Below are positions 1-11,624 of a stretch of 64,000 nucleotides of DNA, piece by piece (the stretch's first letter is position 1; every line of letters begins with the position of its first letter). This DNA is from Okapia johnstoni. Its lineage: Eukaryota; Chordata; Mammalia; Artiodactyla; Giraffidae. The DNA is taken from the NCBI GenBank assembly GCA_024291935.2, contig CM044315.1:77110385-77174384 (forward strand), given 5' to 3'. The position numbers and the translations under genes are program-made. Below the pieces are notes generated by a model, which was not told where the DNA came from, searched no databases, and worked only from the letters and a program-made list of their open reading frames with translations.

Positions 1-281
1 CTGGGTGCTCAGCAAGGCCAGAAGCTCTGCCTGATGCTTCTCTGTATAATTGCCCAGGGCTCTTATGTAACCGGTACTGAATATTGAGAGGCTTCTGTCA
101 GCATCCCCCCAAACACCCCCCTGAACTCCCTTGGCCACTCACACTCTCCTCTGAGATCCTCTGGACCTGCCTCCATCCGTCACTGAAGGGTCAATGCCCA
201 GTGACATAGCCGGTGACCTGATGATCTTATTGGTCAGTGCTTGAGACCAATGCTTAAATACCATGGTCAGGTATTTTAAAT

Positions 282-467
282 ATTTATTTATTTAATTTTG
301 GCTGCATTGTGTCTTAGTTGCAGAGCACGGGCTCAGTTATTGCAGCCTGCGGCCTCAGTTGCCCATTGGCATGTGGGAATCTTGGTTCCCTGATCAGGGA
401 TTGAACCTGTGTCCCCTGCATTGCAAGGCAGATTGTTAACCACTGGACTACCAGGGAAGTTCCCGTT
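282..467 (-). repeat. CHR-type SINE, minus strand
   Basis: Ends CTACCAGGGAAGTTCCC and contains GGGATTGAACC (box B reversed). Target-site duplication GTCAGGTATTTTAAAT at 266-281 and GTCAGGTGTTTTAAAT at 468-483 (15 of 16 identical). Confidence 0.85.
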
Positions 468-481
468 GTCAGGTGTTTTAA

Positions 482-556
482 ATGTCACTCATTCCTGCAC
501 CTAGAACCACGTCTAGCACATAGTAAGCACTTGCTGGTATTTGTTGAAGGAAAAAA
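482..556 (+). repeat. L2/MIR-type 3' end fragment
   Basis: Contains the AGCACATAGTAAGCACTTG...TTTGTTGAA signature of the shared L2/MIR 3' end. Confidence 0.45.
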
Positions 557-624
557 AAAGGCGATTGATTCTGGCTCTCACACCATTTATCTATACAAAC
601 TTTGAGTCATTCATTCTCAGTAAT

Positions 625-785
625 CAAGGGTGGTCCATGGCTCTACAGCAGGGGCATCACCTGGGATCTTATTAGAAATGCCAAATCTCAGGCCAACCCT
701 AGGTCTATCGAATTAGGGGCTATAGTTCAACAAATCCCTGTTTGATTCCTGTGCACATTCACATCTGAGAAACACAGTTCTAAGC
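625..785. repeat. MER5A-like hAT DNA transposon remnant
   Basis: GGCATCACCTGGGATCTTAT and TTAGAAATGCCAAATCTCAG followed by a degraded second half ending GAGAAACACAGTTC, typical of non-autonomous hAT-Charlie MER5 copies. Confidence 0.55.
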
Positions 786-2128
786 TACAAGGAGATAATA
801 TCAGCCCTCCCAGGAAAGTTAAGAGTGTCAGATGGGATGACTAATGTGAAAATGTCTTGAATATTGGAACATGCTGGGCAAATGAAATAGACTGCTATGA
901 TTATTCTTATGATTAATAATAGTCCTTGCAGAAAAACCACTTTATAGTTCTGTCTTAAAACCTCATTAAATTCTGTTCAAATGTGCTATTAAAAGTTATG
1001 TTCTAGTCCACTTAGTTTTGTAAACCCCAAGCCTTTTAAAGCAGAAAGGAGTCTGGGCTCCAGGACAGGAACATGGGCCCTGCTTATGATGGTTTCCATG
1101 GGCATGATTGAATGCAAATTTATTTCCCACAACACCCTGCCAACTGATTGATCCTGGGGAAGGAGATGTTGGGAACCCAGTTCCTCAGAGAAAGGAAAAA
1201 CTAAGTAGAGTTAGAGGGTGGAAAAAGACAACCGTGGGGTTTCATGCTGGTTTGCGGGGTTGTACTGCATGCTTATAATCTTCTGCCTTTCAGCCTCTGC
1301 CAAACCATGTGGAAAGAAAAGAAGGGCACTGAGGAGAAGGGAGCAGGCTCTGGTGGGGGATTACCTCAGCCGTAGGACAGGGCAGTGGGCTCTACAGAGA
1401 GAATGCTTCAGCTGGGACAGCCATGATTGCAGCTGCACGAAACTTCAGGGGCTTCTGATGTGAGGCTGGCCAAAGCCCACAGCCCTGACAGCAGCCCCCT
1501 TGGCAGCTGTGGCCGAAGACAAAGGTTAAGAGCTAGTAAGAAGATGCATCTTGAACTAACGCCTGGGAAGGGGCACAAGAGAACCAGGATTACATTAGGT
1601 GTAGATTGGTAACGGGTCAGGATGGTGAGCAAAGGAGTAACTACCAAGTGTGGGAGGCTCTCTCTGCTCTCTCCCTGCTCCCAGCCAGGGTCCCACACTC
1701 AGGCTGACCACCCCGGGCCTGCCCCTCCAACAAGAGGCGAAAGAAAGCCCCCTAAGTGTAGGGGGACTTTCTGGCAGGATCTTGAGCCTGTGGCTCAGTC
1801 TATGAACCCTGATCTAGTTTTACAGTCTCCTTCTTGGCTTCTCCCTTGTCTTTCCAGTTATAAGCCTCCCAGCTCTTCTGCCTGGCACACGCTGCCCCCT
1901 GCCAGCATGACCTCTCAACCTTTCAAAACCACCACCTTGATTCTCTCCATCAGTCAGTCAGTCATCAAACATTCCCTGGCACTGTCATCAGACCAGGCCC
2001 TGTACCAAGCATCAGAGACAAGGAGATGAGTTAGACCTGGAGGGAACCCTCAAGGACCCCACAGTCCAGTGACAGAGACAATTACCACAGATGAGGACAA
2101 GTTTTATTGCAATAGAGAGCACAGGACC
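785..2128. other. Intergenic DNA, no gene recognised
   Basis: AT-rich to 1150, then balanced composition. The short open frames at 1218-1463 and 1622-2029 overlap frames on the other strand and show no domain. I see no young repeat here. Confidence 0.5.
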
Positions 2129-2230
2129 ATCTACGGCCATACCACCCTGAATGTGCCCAATCTCGTCCGATCTGGGAAGCAAAGCAGGGTCGGGCCTGGT
2201 TAGTACTTGGATAGGAGAGCGCAGGGGGTT
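2129..2230 (+). pseudogene. 5S ribosomal RNA pseudogene, 3'-truncated
   Basis: The stretch begins CTACGGCCATACCACCCTGA and continues through GGAAGCAAAGCAGGGTCGGG and CTGGTTAGTACTTGGAT, matching the 5' three quarters of mammalian 5S rRNA, including the internal control region. It has several substitutions (for example AATGTGCCCAAT for AACGCGCCCGAT) and a small deletion near TCTGGGAAGC, and the similarity stops after GGAGAGCGC, losing the 3' end that closes helix I. It is a dispersed, non-functional copy; expression is unlikely. Confidence 0.9.
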
Positions 2231-2394
2231 AAGGAAACAAAGGAGAGACAGGAAACGCAGTGAAAGGGGCACAGTCAGGGAAGGTTTCCCAAGGGAGCAC
2301 GCCTGCACTGGGACCAGGAGGGCCAGCAGGACTCAGTGCAGGTAAAGATGAAGGGGAAAGCCGAAGGCAACAGGTGTGGGAGTGACACCCAGCC

Positions 2395-2885
2395 TCACCC
2401 TGATCAGAAGTATGCAAATCAAAACTGTGAGGTGCCATTTTACACCCATCAGATTGTAAGTGTGAAAGCTGAATAATACCAAATTCTGGCAAAGACTTAG
2501 GGAAAACTGACCCCTGAGCCATTGCAGGGTACTACCAGGCAGGACTCGGGGAAATTAAATCCAGGTCTGAGCGCCACCCAGCAGTGCTCCTCCTGGGTAT
2601 TCACCACAAATAAACGCACACCCTGTCCATGATCGCAAAGGTACGAGAATGTTCATGGGAGCAATGTTAGTGGTGCCGAGGAGCAAGGAGTGACAGGGGA
2701 GCCGGTAAGAAAAACGCAGTGAAAGCACGCAGTGTGTAGGCAGCTAGACACAAGGAACTAGACTCCAGGGGGGCGTACAGTGATATGGATAGATCTTAGA
2801 AACATCGTTAAGAGCACAAAAATAAGAAACAGAAGGTGCTCAAAAGCAAAATACCATTTATACAAATTAAAAACATACATGAAGA
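2395..2885 (+). repeat. Old L1 ORF2/3' UTR fragment
   Basis: Contains phrases of the L1 ORF2 end such as AATCAAAACTGTGAGGTGCC, TTTTACACCCATCAGATTG and CTGGGTATTCACC, then ATGGATAGATCTTAGAAACA. Heavily mutated, no open frame. Confidence 0.65.
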
Positions 2886-3019
2886 AAACAACACCATGCA
2901 TTTTTTTCCAAGAAATGTGCATTTCCAAGCTCATACACCAAACACATTAGAGTAGGGACCTATTGGGAAGAGTGAAATGGGAGGAGGAATTGGGGATGAA
3001 GGGGTAGGAAAATCATAAA

Positions 3020-3325
3020 TACAACAAAACAAGAGCAGGGCCTTGCAGGGTATATGAGAAGGATGCTTTACCGTGTGGAGAAGGGTCATCAACTAAACTT
3101 GCTATGCCTACCTGAGATTTAAAGAGAAAAAGAAAAGGCAGGAAGGAATTGGACTTAGGCAGAGAGAGCCACAGGTACAGAGACCCAGAGAAAGAAGAGA
3201 GGCCTGGGGAAGGACACACAGGAGAGCAAGCGTTCGGGCAGAGGTCCGGCAGGTCAGGGGAGGCTGTGGGAGATGGTGGGTGATGGTGAGGACTTTGAAC
3301 CTCATCTCACATCCACCAGGCATCC
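3020..3325. repeat. Ancient dispersed repeat, family not assigned
   Basis: Phrases resembling a widespread mammalian repeat (AGGCAGAGGGAACAG.../GGTGATGGTGAGGACTTTGAA types). Similar phrases occur around 10130, 13920, 19600, 23750 and 34900. I cannot name the family with confidence. Confidence 0.25.
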
Positions 3326-3335
3326 CTAGGAGAGA

Positions 3336-3650
3336 TTTTTGTTGTTATTATTGTTGCCTTTGTTTATTTTTGGCTGTGCTGATTCTTTGTTGCTGATCAC
3401 TGGCTTTCTCTCTTTGTGGAAGCTCACAGGCTTCTCATTGCGGTGACTTCTCTTGTTGCAGAGCCCAGGACTCCAGGTGTGAGGGCTTCAGAAATAGTGG
3501 CTCAAGGGCCCCAGAACATGGGCTCAGTAGTTGTGGCACACGGGCTTAGCTGCCCTTGAGGTATGTGGGATGTTCCAGACCAGGGATCACACCCATGTCC
3601 CCTGCATTGGCAGGTGGATTCTTAAGCACTGGACCACTAGGGAAGTTCCC
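3336..3650 (-). repeat. CHR-type SINE (long form), minus strand
   Basis: Ends GGACCACTAGGGAAGTTCCC, with reversed box B (GGGATCACACCC) and TTTTGGCTGTGCTGATTC tail. Flanks CCTAGGAGAGATTTT and CCTGGGAGGGTTTT look like a diverged target-site duplication. Confidence 0.75.
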
Positions 3651-3829
3651 TGGGAGGGTTTTAAACTGTGAAGGGATTTGCTCAAATCTGGGTCGTAGAT
3701 ACTCTCATAGAAAAAGAGATTTGTGGAATGTTATAAAGAGAAGGGACCAGAGAGATGACACATTTGCCCTCCCTCCCCTTACTCACACATCTCCAAGGTC
3801 AGGAAGGTCACCTGAGCACTTAACTGTCT

Positions 3830-3990
3830 ACAAAGCACCTTCACACTTACAATCTCACTAATCCTCAAAACACCCACAAAAGAGGCAAGGCAGATGTTAC
3901 TGTTCCTCTTTAATAGATGAGTTCATTGAGGCTTAGGAAAATTAAGAGTATCTTACACTCTTCAAATCCTAGAATTGCAGCCCACTTTTC
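3830..3990 (-). repeat. MIR SINE
   Basis: Reversed MIR core: cytosine-rich TCACTAATCCTCA, then TAGATGAGTTCATTGAGGCTTAGG. Confidence 0.65.
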
Positions 3991-4229
3991 CAAAGGTTGC
4001 TAAGGTCCAAAAAAGTCTTGTCAACGTCCAACTGAAATAAAGTGCCTTGAGTTAAATATACTAATTAGGGTTAAATCATTTGGCATTATGCTCAGTTGAA
4101 CCCATTCACTCAAAAATGTGTTTCTAAGGGGCTTCTGTGTGTCAGCACATGCTAGAAGCAGGGAATGCAGCCACATACAAGACAGTCGCAACCCTCAAAG
4201 CCAAGAGACCAGCAGGAGAGAAGTCTCTT

Positions 4230-4655
4230 AGATCTCACACTGCTCTAGTTGCCCTGGCCTTCCTGTCTCTTGAACAAACCTAGTTCATTTCTGCCTCAGG
4301 GCCTTTGCACTTGCTGTATCCCATTCCTGGAAAATGCCCCAGATAACTAAAGGGCTTGCTCTTTTGTTCAGGTCCCTGATCAAATATCATCTGAGAGAGG
4401 CTTTCTATGACCACCATATTTCTTCATAGCATGAAGACCACTGCTCCACCCTCATCATCCTCTACCCCTTTACTCAGCTGTGTTTATCCTCACTGTACTT
4501 TTCACTATGTGACATTATAACATACATACACACATACGTGTGTGTTTATATATTTTTATTTTATTCTTGTCATCTCTGCTAATGTAAGCTCAAGGAAAGA
4601 CATTGTCAGTCTTTTTACTGTGATACTCAGAGCACTGGAACCCTTCCCAGTACAT
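4230..4655 (+). repeat. L2 LINE 3' portion
   Basis: GGGCCTTTGCACTTGCTGTA, AGAGAGGCTTTCTATGACCA and AATGTAAGCTCAAGGAAAGA are standard L2 3' phrases. Confidence 0.75.
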
Positions 4656-4899
4656 AATTGAAAAAATTATGAAATTTTTATAAGTTGGACGTTTGATATC
4701 AGAGGTTATAGAATCTAGTTCAAATTAAGACTAAAAGTGGAATTAAATGGAATCAATTTAAGTTGGGCCAGAAAAGGTTCATCAACATTCATTTTGCAAA
4801 GATTTATCAAGCATCTACTGTGTATCTATTTTATTTCTTTGGGATATCTGGATGACTAAAACATTCAAAATCTCTGCCCTCAGAGTTCATAGTCTGAGA

Positions 4900-5180
4900 T
4901 ACTGAAGGAGTTACTAAAGGTTTGAGATCAATTAGCTCAATTCTAGGAAACTTTAGTTGAACTTGAGTCAGACCGGGTTGATTCAAGATGAATCAACCAA
5001 GTTGTTTTAGACTGGTTGGGATAATGGGTCAGTGCATGGCTAGTCTTGGTCCAGCTGACTTGGACTGGGCTGGATAAACCTGCGCTAAGGTAAACTCAGT
5101 TTTGTTGGGCTGCATTAGGTTGGGTTGTATTGATATAAGCTAGGCTGAGCTGAGGGGAGAAGGGGTGAGCTGAGTTAAGT
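4900..5180. repeat. Degenerate GAGCT/GGGTT-rich tract, left part
   Basis: Short words GGGTTG, GGGCTG, CTGAGCTGAG, TTGGACTGGGCTGG recur without a fixed period; the tract resumes at 5490-5815 after an L1 tail and a SINE. Confidence 0.5.
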
Positions 5181-5189
5181 CAAAAGTGT

Positions 5190-5310
5190 CTTTGGGGGAG
5201 AATGGATACATGTTGCATCATGTTGACATGCTGAGTCACTCTGCTGTGCACCTGAAACTATCAAAACATTGTTAATTGGCTATACTCCAATATAACATAA
5301 AAAGTCTTTT
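5190..5310 (+). repeat. Bovine-type L1 3' end, severely truncated
   Basis: Reads GGGGGAGAATGGATACATGT...CACCTGAAACTATCAAAACA...GGCTATACTCCAATATAACA, the characteristic 3' UTR end of ruminant L1, only about 120 bp long. Confidence 0.75.
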
Positions 5311-5319
5311 AAAAGTTGA

Positions 5320-5482
5320 GGGACTTCCCTGGTGGTCCAGGGGTTAAGAATCTGCCTTTCAATGCAGAAGACATGGGTTCGATCCCTGATCGGGGAACTA
5401 AGATCCCACATGCCATGCGGCAACTGAGTCCATGTGCCACAACTAGAGAAAGACCGAGCCACATGAACGCCTGGCCAAAAAA
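5320..5482 (+). repeat. CHR-type SINE, plus strand
   Basis: Starts GGACTTCCCTGGTGGTCCAG, box B GGTTCGATCCC, A-rich end. Target-site duplication AAAAGTTGA at 5311-5319 and 5483-5491. Confidence 0.85.
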
Positions 5483-5489
5483 AAAAGTT

Positions 5490-5815
5490 GAAAAAGTCCT
5501 TTGCTCTTATGCTGAACTGAGTCAAGCACCTAGCTGAATAGATGTGGGGTAGGTGAGCTCAGTTAACTTTGGTGGTTGGGGTGGATTGTCCAGAGTAAGG
5601 TTGGATGAAACAGGCCTTCATTGAGCTGGGGAGAAGGGAGAGAGCTTGTGCCGAGTTTCTAAACTGTGCTGAGTTGTGTCATATTGAGTCAAGTTTCCCT
5701 GAGCTCCTAGGTGGAGCTCAGATGAGAGGAGGCATGTGCAGCTAGGCTCAGCTGAGCTGACCAGGGTTGAACAGACCAGTGCTAAGGTAGGCTGCCAGGC
5801 CTGCCAGGACCTAAA
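5490..5815. repeat. Degenerate GAGCT/GGGTT-rich tract, right part
   Basis: Contains CTGAACTGAGTC, GCTGAGTTGTG, GGTGGAGCTCAG, GGCTCAGCTGAGCTGACC and GTGCTAAGGTAGGCTG, similar to words in 4900-5180 (for example GCGCTAAGGTAAACT). Confidence 0.5.
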
Positions 5816-5819
5816 ATAT

Positions 5820-6985
5820 AATGCAGACACCAATAAAGTACAGATGCAGCCAGCCTGGAAAAGAGTTACTCATCCTCTCCACACAGCGTGTCTGGAACCC
5901 ACCACAGCACTTTGACGACCACCTGCCTTCCCCCCAGGCTGGGGGAGGCCAAGTCCTTCAGCCCCTCAACCTTAAACCATGCTGACCACTTTCTCATACA
6001 TGCATTTGAGACCAGTCGCCTAGAGAACCCTGAACACAGATCCATGGACCCTCCACTACCCGGATCCTCTTTTCGCAGACTAGCAGACAGTAGAGATGCC
6101 TCCCTACCCTTCAGCCTCCCCTGGAGCTCCCTGAAGACTGTTTGATTACAAGCTGATTGAAGCTGTTGGCCTTGAGAGACTCGGCCGCAGGGTGCATTCA
6201 GCCCTCTTGGCCGTGTAAGGCACACAGGAGGGCTCCAGGCCCAGCCCCCAGGCCCTTGAGTGCCATCAGGGGCCTGCCAGAGCAGTTTGTCCTCAGTGAC
6301 TCCAGGGCAGCAGCAGCAGCACCTTGTAAGCAGCTGGCCCAAGACGACAACCTGCTGCTCTCCCAGCAGAGTCCTGAGCGAAAGCATAGCCACGTCTGGC
6401 CAAGGGGACTTTGAGATTGGAACAGTCTCTTCTTACCCCGCTTCTCCTGCTGCCCACATACTAATTAGTCCCAAAGCCAGAGCAGGGCTGAGGCCTGGGT
6501 TCTCCAACCCCGAGCCTCCTGACAGCAACCACCACCCATTCTTATCACTGCCTCACACACACGTGTGCGTGCACACAACACACTCACACTCATACTTCAT
6601 CTGGGTCACCTACATGGAAAATGAGTCACTTTGACAACAAAACCAAAAATTCCATGTTTTTCTCCTAGCAGACACTGATAGGAAGTGTGGGAAAAAAACC
6701 AGGAGAGGAGAGCAAATAAGAAATAAGAAAATCCCAAACATCATATGTCATTTCAAGATTGAGGAAATGGGAGAGAGGGCCCAAGATACAAGGAATGTCT
6801 TGATGAGGCTTGAGGAGGAAATAGAATTTCCCTTTTCCAGTTTTCTCCCTGTGTTCTCCAATCTTTGGGGCCACAGAGAACAGAGGGAAGGAAGGCCAGC
6901 TCTGAACATCCCATCTACTGTGAGAGGCAAGAATCAAATGAGAAAGAAGGTGCATGTCAAGTACCCTCAGGTGGCAGAGCTGAAA
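5820..6985. other. Intergenic DNA, no gene recognised
   Basis: Open frames on both strands (up to 175 codons at 5866-6393, minus) have no recognisable domain. A CAGCAGCAGCAG run lies at 6307-6319 and a short CA/GT-rich segment at 6555-6595. Confidence 0.5.
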
Positions 6986-6989
6986 CAGT

Positions 6990-7258
6990 CCTTGCAGAGC
7001 ATTGTGCTCTCTCTGCCCCAGGACCTTTGCAAATACTGTTTCCTCTGCCTAGAGGTCCCTCTTGCCCTATGCCTGACTTAGACGTCACCTTCTCAGGAAT
7101 GCCTTCCCTGACTCCCCCCACCATCACTATCAGTCTTAGAGCATTCTGCTCTTCTCCTTGAGCATCTACCACAGTTCTTTATTTATTGCTCACTACTCTG
7201 TCCTTACATCTTGTACACAGTAAGTGCTCAACTAATACTGATGAATTAGTGAATGAAT
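6990..7258 (+). repeat. L2 LINE 3' portion
   Basis: CCCCAGGACCTTTGCAAATA, GACGTCACCTTCTCAGGAAT, then CACAGTAAGTGCTCAACTAA at the end. Confidence 0.75.
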
Positions 7259-7261
7259 CCA

Positions 7262-7266
7262 ATACA

Positions 7267-7306
<40 letters not shown>
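7262..7306 (+). repeat. (CA)n microsatellite
   Basis: About 20 CA units with one interruption (ACATACACAC). Confidence 0.95.
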
Positions 7307-7310
<4 letters not shown>

Positions 7311-7814
7311 TGCATGGTCATGCACAATTTACAGATGAAGAAAGTAGTCTGGGAGCCAGGGAGTGACATCCTGGTCCACACAGAGTAGGCAGTTGAGTCA
7401 GGACTAGAACTCAGACCCCCCATCTGCTGAGCCAGAGGACCAATTCCTCTCCCACATCTGGACAAGCTGGAGTGGTCTCCAAGCACAGGGTGGGGTAAGC
7501 GCCAAGCAGAGGCTGATGTGAATTAGGGCTCCCCGCCCCCCCCACTCCTGCCCTCAGCTCTGAAAGTCTCTCCTCCCCACAGTCATTGCCAAGGGCTGGG
7601 CCTGGAAACTCCTCCCAGCCCTAATCCACTGCATCCACCATCAAAGCCCCACTTGATTACCCACCGCAGAATGACAGGCTTAGAGCGGAAAGTCAGGAGC
7701 CTTCTGTGGATCAGAAACAACTGTTCTGACAATCAGTTCCTGAGCCTCAGCCTGCCGGGTCGGGGGTTCAGCATCCCAGCCTGTGGACCCCCTCCCTGCT
7801 CTCCTCACTCCACT

Positions 7815-7975
7815 TGGGGACATCCATCTATTATGTGCCAGGCCTTCAAGGCCATTACTGTATTTCAGCTTCACAATGTCATACAGAGGTAGATGCTATT
7901 ATTATCCCATTTTACAGATTAGGAAACCAAACCTTAAAGAGGTTAAGTAACTTGCACATGACCACAGAACCAAAA
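7815..7975 (-). repeat. MIR SINE
   Basis: TCCCATTTTACAGATTAGGA and AAAGAGGTTAAGTAACTTGC are reversed MIR core. Confidence 0.8.
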
Positions 7976-8029
7976 TAAAACTGGCTTTGATTCCAAAGCC
8001 AGTGGGCCACATCACCTTCAACAGGCCTA

Positions 8030-8195
8030 GCACCAGACTCAACACACTACATCTCTTGGATGTTTGTGTGGTTCATTTTTGTGTGGGTTCAGCTTTCTCC
8101 TGGATCAGTGGGACCCTGGAGCTGGAGCACCAGACTCAACACACTACATCTCTTGGATGTTTGTGTGGTTCAGCTTCCTTGGATCAGTGGGACCC
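8030..8195 (+). repeat. 97-bp tandem duplication
   Basis: The copy at 8030 and the copy at 8127 both read GCACCAGACTCAACACACTA and continue the same way for over 45 bp; the second has lost about 20 bp (TTTTGTGTGGG region) before sharing GGATCAGTGGGACCC. Confidence 0.9.
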
Positions 8196-8199
8196 CTAA

Positions 8200-9780
8200 G
8201 ACTCTATGAAAATTTCCTGGGGGCACCCTAGGGCAGAGAAGGAAGGCCTGGAGCTGGAGCTTCAGAGCCCAAGCCCAAGAACACAGTTGTGTGTGCACAC
8301 AGATATGTACACACAGATGTACACACACACATGAACCTACACACACCTCCTCCAATAGGAGCAAGGCCGGTCTCCATCGCTTTCCCAAGTGCGATGTATC
8401 TGAACAGAAGACTCTGCTGCTAGAAACCATCTCAGGAGCAAACCCTCACCTCCTGAGCTCCCTCCTGTCTTCGGAGTGAGCAGGGCAGGGTGGCTTTTCT
8501 GCTCCTCCCACTCCGGTCCCTGGGTGCCAGGTCTTCTCGCTGACCCAGCAGCTGGGGCTGGGAATGGGGCTGGGCATGGGTGGAGAAGCACTGGCAAGAT
8601 TTGGTGAGGTCAAGGGCAACGCCTGAGACAGCAGTGTGGGTGGGAAGATCCAGAGGGAGAGGGAGAGGCTGGGGGCAGGGAGGGGAGTACCCCCGCCAAA
8701 AATGCTTAACCTGAACCTAATTGTGAGGAACCACTGGGACAAATCCAAGTCAGGAGATAACCCCCTGAACGACTAATCTAGACCTTTCAAAAATGTCAGT
8801 GTCGTGAAAGATGACCAAAAAAGACTTGGAAACTACTCTAGATTAAAGGAGATTAAAGAGACATGACAAGTAAAATAAATGTTCTACAGGGCATTATTTA
8901 GAAAATTGGGAAAATTTGAATGGGTACTATGTATTAGATAATAATAAAGTATCCAAATTAAATTCAGGGTAATAATCGTATTACGGTTATGCAGGAAAAC
9001 GTCCTTGTTTGAAAGATATGTACTGAAGTTTGAGGGCTGAGGTCTATTATTTACTTACAAATGCTGAGAGACAGATGGTGGGGGAGAGAGAGGGAGGCAG
9101 AGAGGAAAGAGGTGAGTAGGACAGACAGAGGAAGGGGAGAATGTGTTCAGACAGGTAACCTGAGATGTAAGATGTTGTTAGAATGATTCTTACAACTTCT
9201 CCGTTCTTCAATTTTTTTTTTCAAAATCAAAAGGGGTATTGGCTAGACTGAGAAAACAGAAGGCATCCCAAAAGCAGAGGTGTGCATGACTGCAGGGTTG
9301 GCAGGGAAAACCACGGGGCTGATCTCCATTATTTAGAGAAGGGGAAGGAGTGGGGGTGGGCTTCTTGAGCCAGATACCATGGGGCTTAGAAATGCAGGAG
9401 GGGGTTTAGTACTGGTCCCCCTGGAGCTCAGGGCAAAGAGAGGAGGGAAATGAGGTCTAAGGGCAGAGCGTGGGCAGCAAGCTGGGTGGCGCATGAAAGA
9501 GAGAGGCAGACATGGATACAGAGGGAGAGGCTGGAAGCCAGAGCTGAATGAAAGCGCCTGGCCAAGTGCCATGGGGTGAGATGGACTGAGATGAATCTGC
9601 GAACTCGTGTCCTGGTGACAGGTGGGAGGGCCAAAGCAGGAGGGGGTGAACGGAGGATCACGGGCTTGGACACCAGCTCACCCCAAAGCTGGCCTTTTGT
9701 GGCACACACACATGCACGCACTAAGGGCTGGACACAGCCTGGCAAGGCAGCCAGGCCCCACCTCTTGATGCTTCTTTTCC
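8200..9780. other. Intergenic DNA, no gene recognised
   Basis: A CA-rich stretch at about 8283-8346, AT-rich unique sequence at 8760-9060 and purine-rich sequence at 9070-9130. No reading frame with a known domain. Confidence 0.5.
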
Positions 9781-9905
9781 TTCATCCACGAAAGAGGGCA
9801 ATAGCTGTGCCCAGCTTATGGATTGCTTGTTGTGAGCGTCTGGTGAGTTTGTGTATGTGATGTGCCCAGAAAGTACATAATAAACGTTGGCTATTACACT
9901 AACAA
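9780..9905 (+). repeat. MIR SINE 3' portion
   Basis: Ends AGTACATAATAAACGTTGGC, the MIR 3' terminus. Confidence 0.55.
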
Positions 9906-10084
9906 CCCACGAACTCTCATCTACAAAGCAGGAAGCTGCACATTTACTCCATGGACAGTCAGGCTCTTTGCTGTGGGACAGCACCATCCTAGGTGCAGAC
10001 GCTGCAGCTGCGAAATGAAACAGACAGAAATCCCCGCCTTCAGGAGAGACAGCTGATAAAAAAAAAATCACTGATTAAAATACA

Positions 10085-10520
10085 CAGCCTGTTACATGTA
10101 GGAAGTGCTCTAAAGCAGGAGGGGACAGGGTGCTGGGTATGAAGGGTAGGAGGGTGCTGTCCAGGAAAGGGCTCACTGAAAAGGTGGCATCTGAGCAAAA
10201 ACAACACAGACGTGGGGGAGAGGAGCCCCTGGGGCAGGACAGAGGAAACCGTCAGTGCAAAGTTTCTCAGGCTGAGGCCAATGAAGCTGGAGCAAAGCGG
10301 CCAGGAGTGAGTGAGGAGGGAGGTCAAAGAAGGAAGGCGGGGATATACCATGGAGGATTTGAAGCCACTGTTAAGCACTTTTCCTCTGAGTGACTGGGAG
10401 GTCACTGGAGGGCTGGGAGCACAGGAGTGGCCGGATCTGATAACCATTTACAGTCTGGCTCCAACATTGAGAACAGCCTGATGGGAGCAGGAGCAGAGAG
10501 ACCAGTTAGGAGGCTAATTT
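10085..10520. repeat. Ancient dispersed repeat, family not assigned
   Basis: Phrases AAAGGTGGCATCTGAGCAAA, ATTTGAAGCCACTGTTAAGC and GGAGGTCACTGGAGGGCTGG resemble a common old mammalian repeat that I cannot name. Confidence 0.3.
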
Positions 10521-11600
10521 AATAACCCAAGAGCAAGATGATGGTTCTTGGACACAGGCAGTAGTTGGGGAAGCTGAGAAGTGGTTGGCTTATGGGTAGG
10601 GCTTGGAAGGTAGAGTCAGCAAGGCTTTCTAACAGAGGATCACACAGCTATCCTGCTTGGTGTGGCGAAGCTGGGAGGAAGGTAACTGGAGGGTCTCCAT
10701 GTGAATGACATGCTGCAGGGACCGGATGGAAGGCACTTGAGGATCCCATGAAAGCCTCTCTAAGGCAGCCCAAGGGGTGTCCCACGGGGCCTGCGAGCCC
10801 CTCCCCACCACTCCCTGCCCGGACAGGACCGCAGAGGCCACAGGTTACGGAGAGGGAGCTCACACCCCGGCAAAGATTGATGCCTTTTAAACAGACCCAG
10901 AGTGAGAAGGACAGAGAAAGTCAATATTTGTCCGAGCAAGCCAAACAGGCAGGCTCGCCCAGGAATGTGAGGGCGGGAGGGAGGCCCAGCGCCCAGAGAA
11001 CATTATTTCAACAGACAGATATTTGGAAACCGTCACTGTCCTGGTATGGGGGGAGGGGGTAGTTCATCAAGCCCTCGTTTCTGCCCAGAGATGGATGGGA
11101 CCAGGCCGGGCAACGAGGGGGTAGGCCAGTGGATTCACCCAGTCACGGCCCGTCATTTCCCTTGACTGGAAATCAGAGCTCAGAGAAAGAATGGGATTTG
11201 ATCCAGGACATACAGGGAACCCCAACCCCACCCTGGGAATCTTCACATCTCTCAGGCTGAATGGCAGGCATCTCAGCCTACGCTCTGAGGCTCCACCATC
11301 CAGACCCTGTCCACCTGCTCCCGGTCACTCACGTCACACTCCAGCCATTCTGAGCAATTTATGGCCCCAAAACACATCGGGAGCTAAGCTTACATTCACC
11401 AATATGCTTTGGCTCACACCATGCCTCGACCTGCCACACCTTTTGTTAACTCCAATCATTCTTCAAAACCTGGCTCAAGGTTCACCTCCACTAGCAGTCT
11501 TCTTGTTTCAAGGACAAGAGCTCAAGGCCTAAGACCAGGGAGCCCAGGATTGGCCAGTTAGTGGCTAAATGCCTCTGGAGGTTCCTTAATGTTCAGACGC
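10520..11600. other. Intergenic DNA, no gene recognised
   Basis: Moderate GC content; short overlapping open frames on both strands only. Confidence 0.5.
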
Positions 11601-11624
11601 CCTAGTTTTCTCATCTGGAAGATG

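Noticed and set aside
4900..5815. Immunoglobulin switch region
   Set aside because: Only composition is similar; no constant-region exons or other immunoglobulin sequence nearby.
5866..6393. 175-codon minus-strand open frame
   Set aside because: No domain, overlapping frames on both strands, and no promoter or polyadenylation context.
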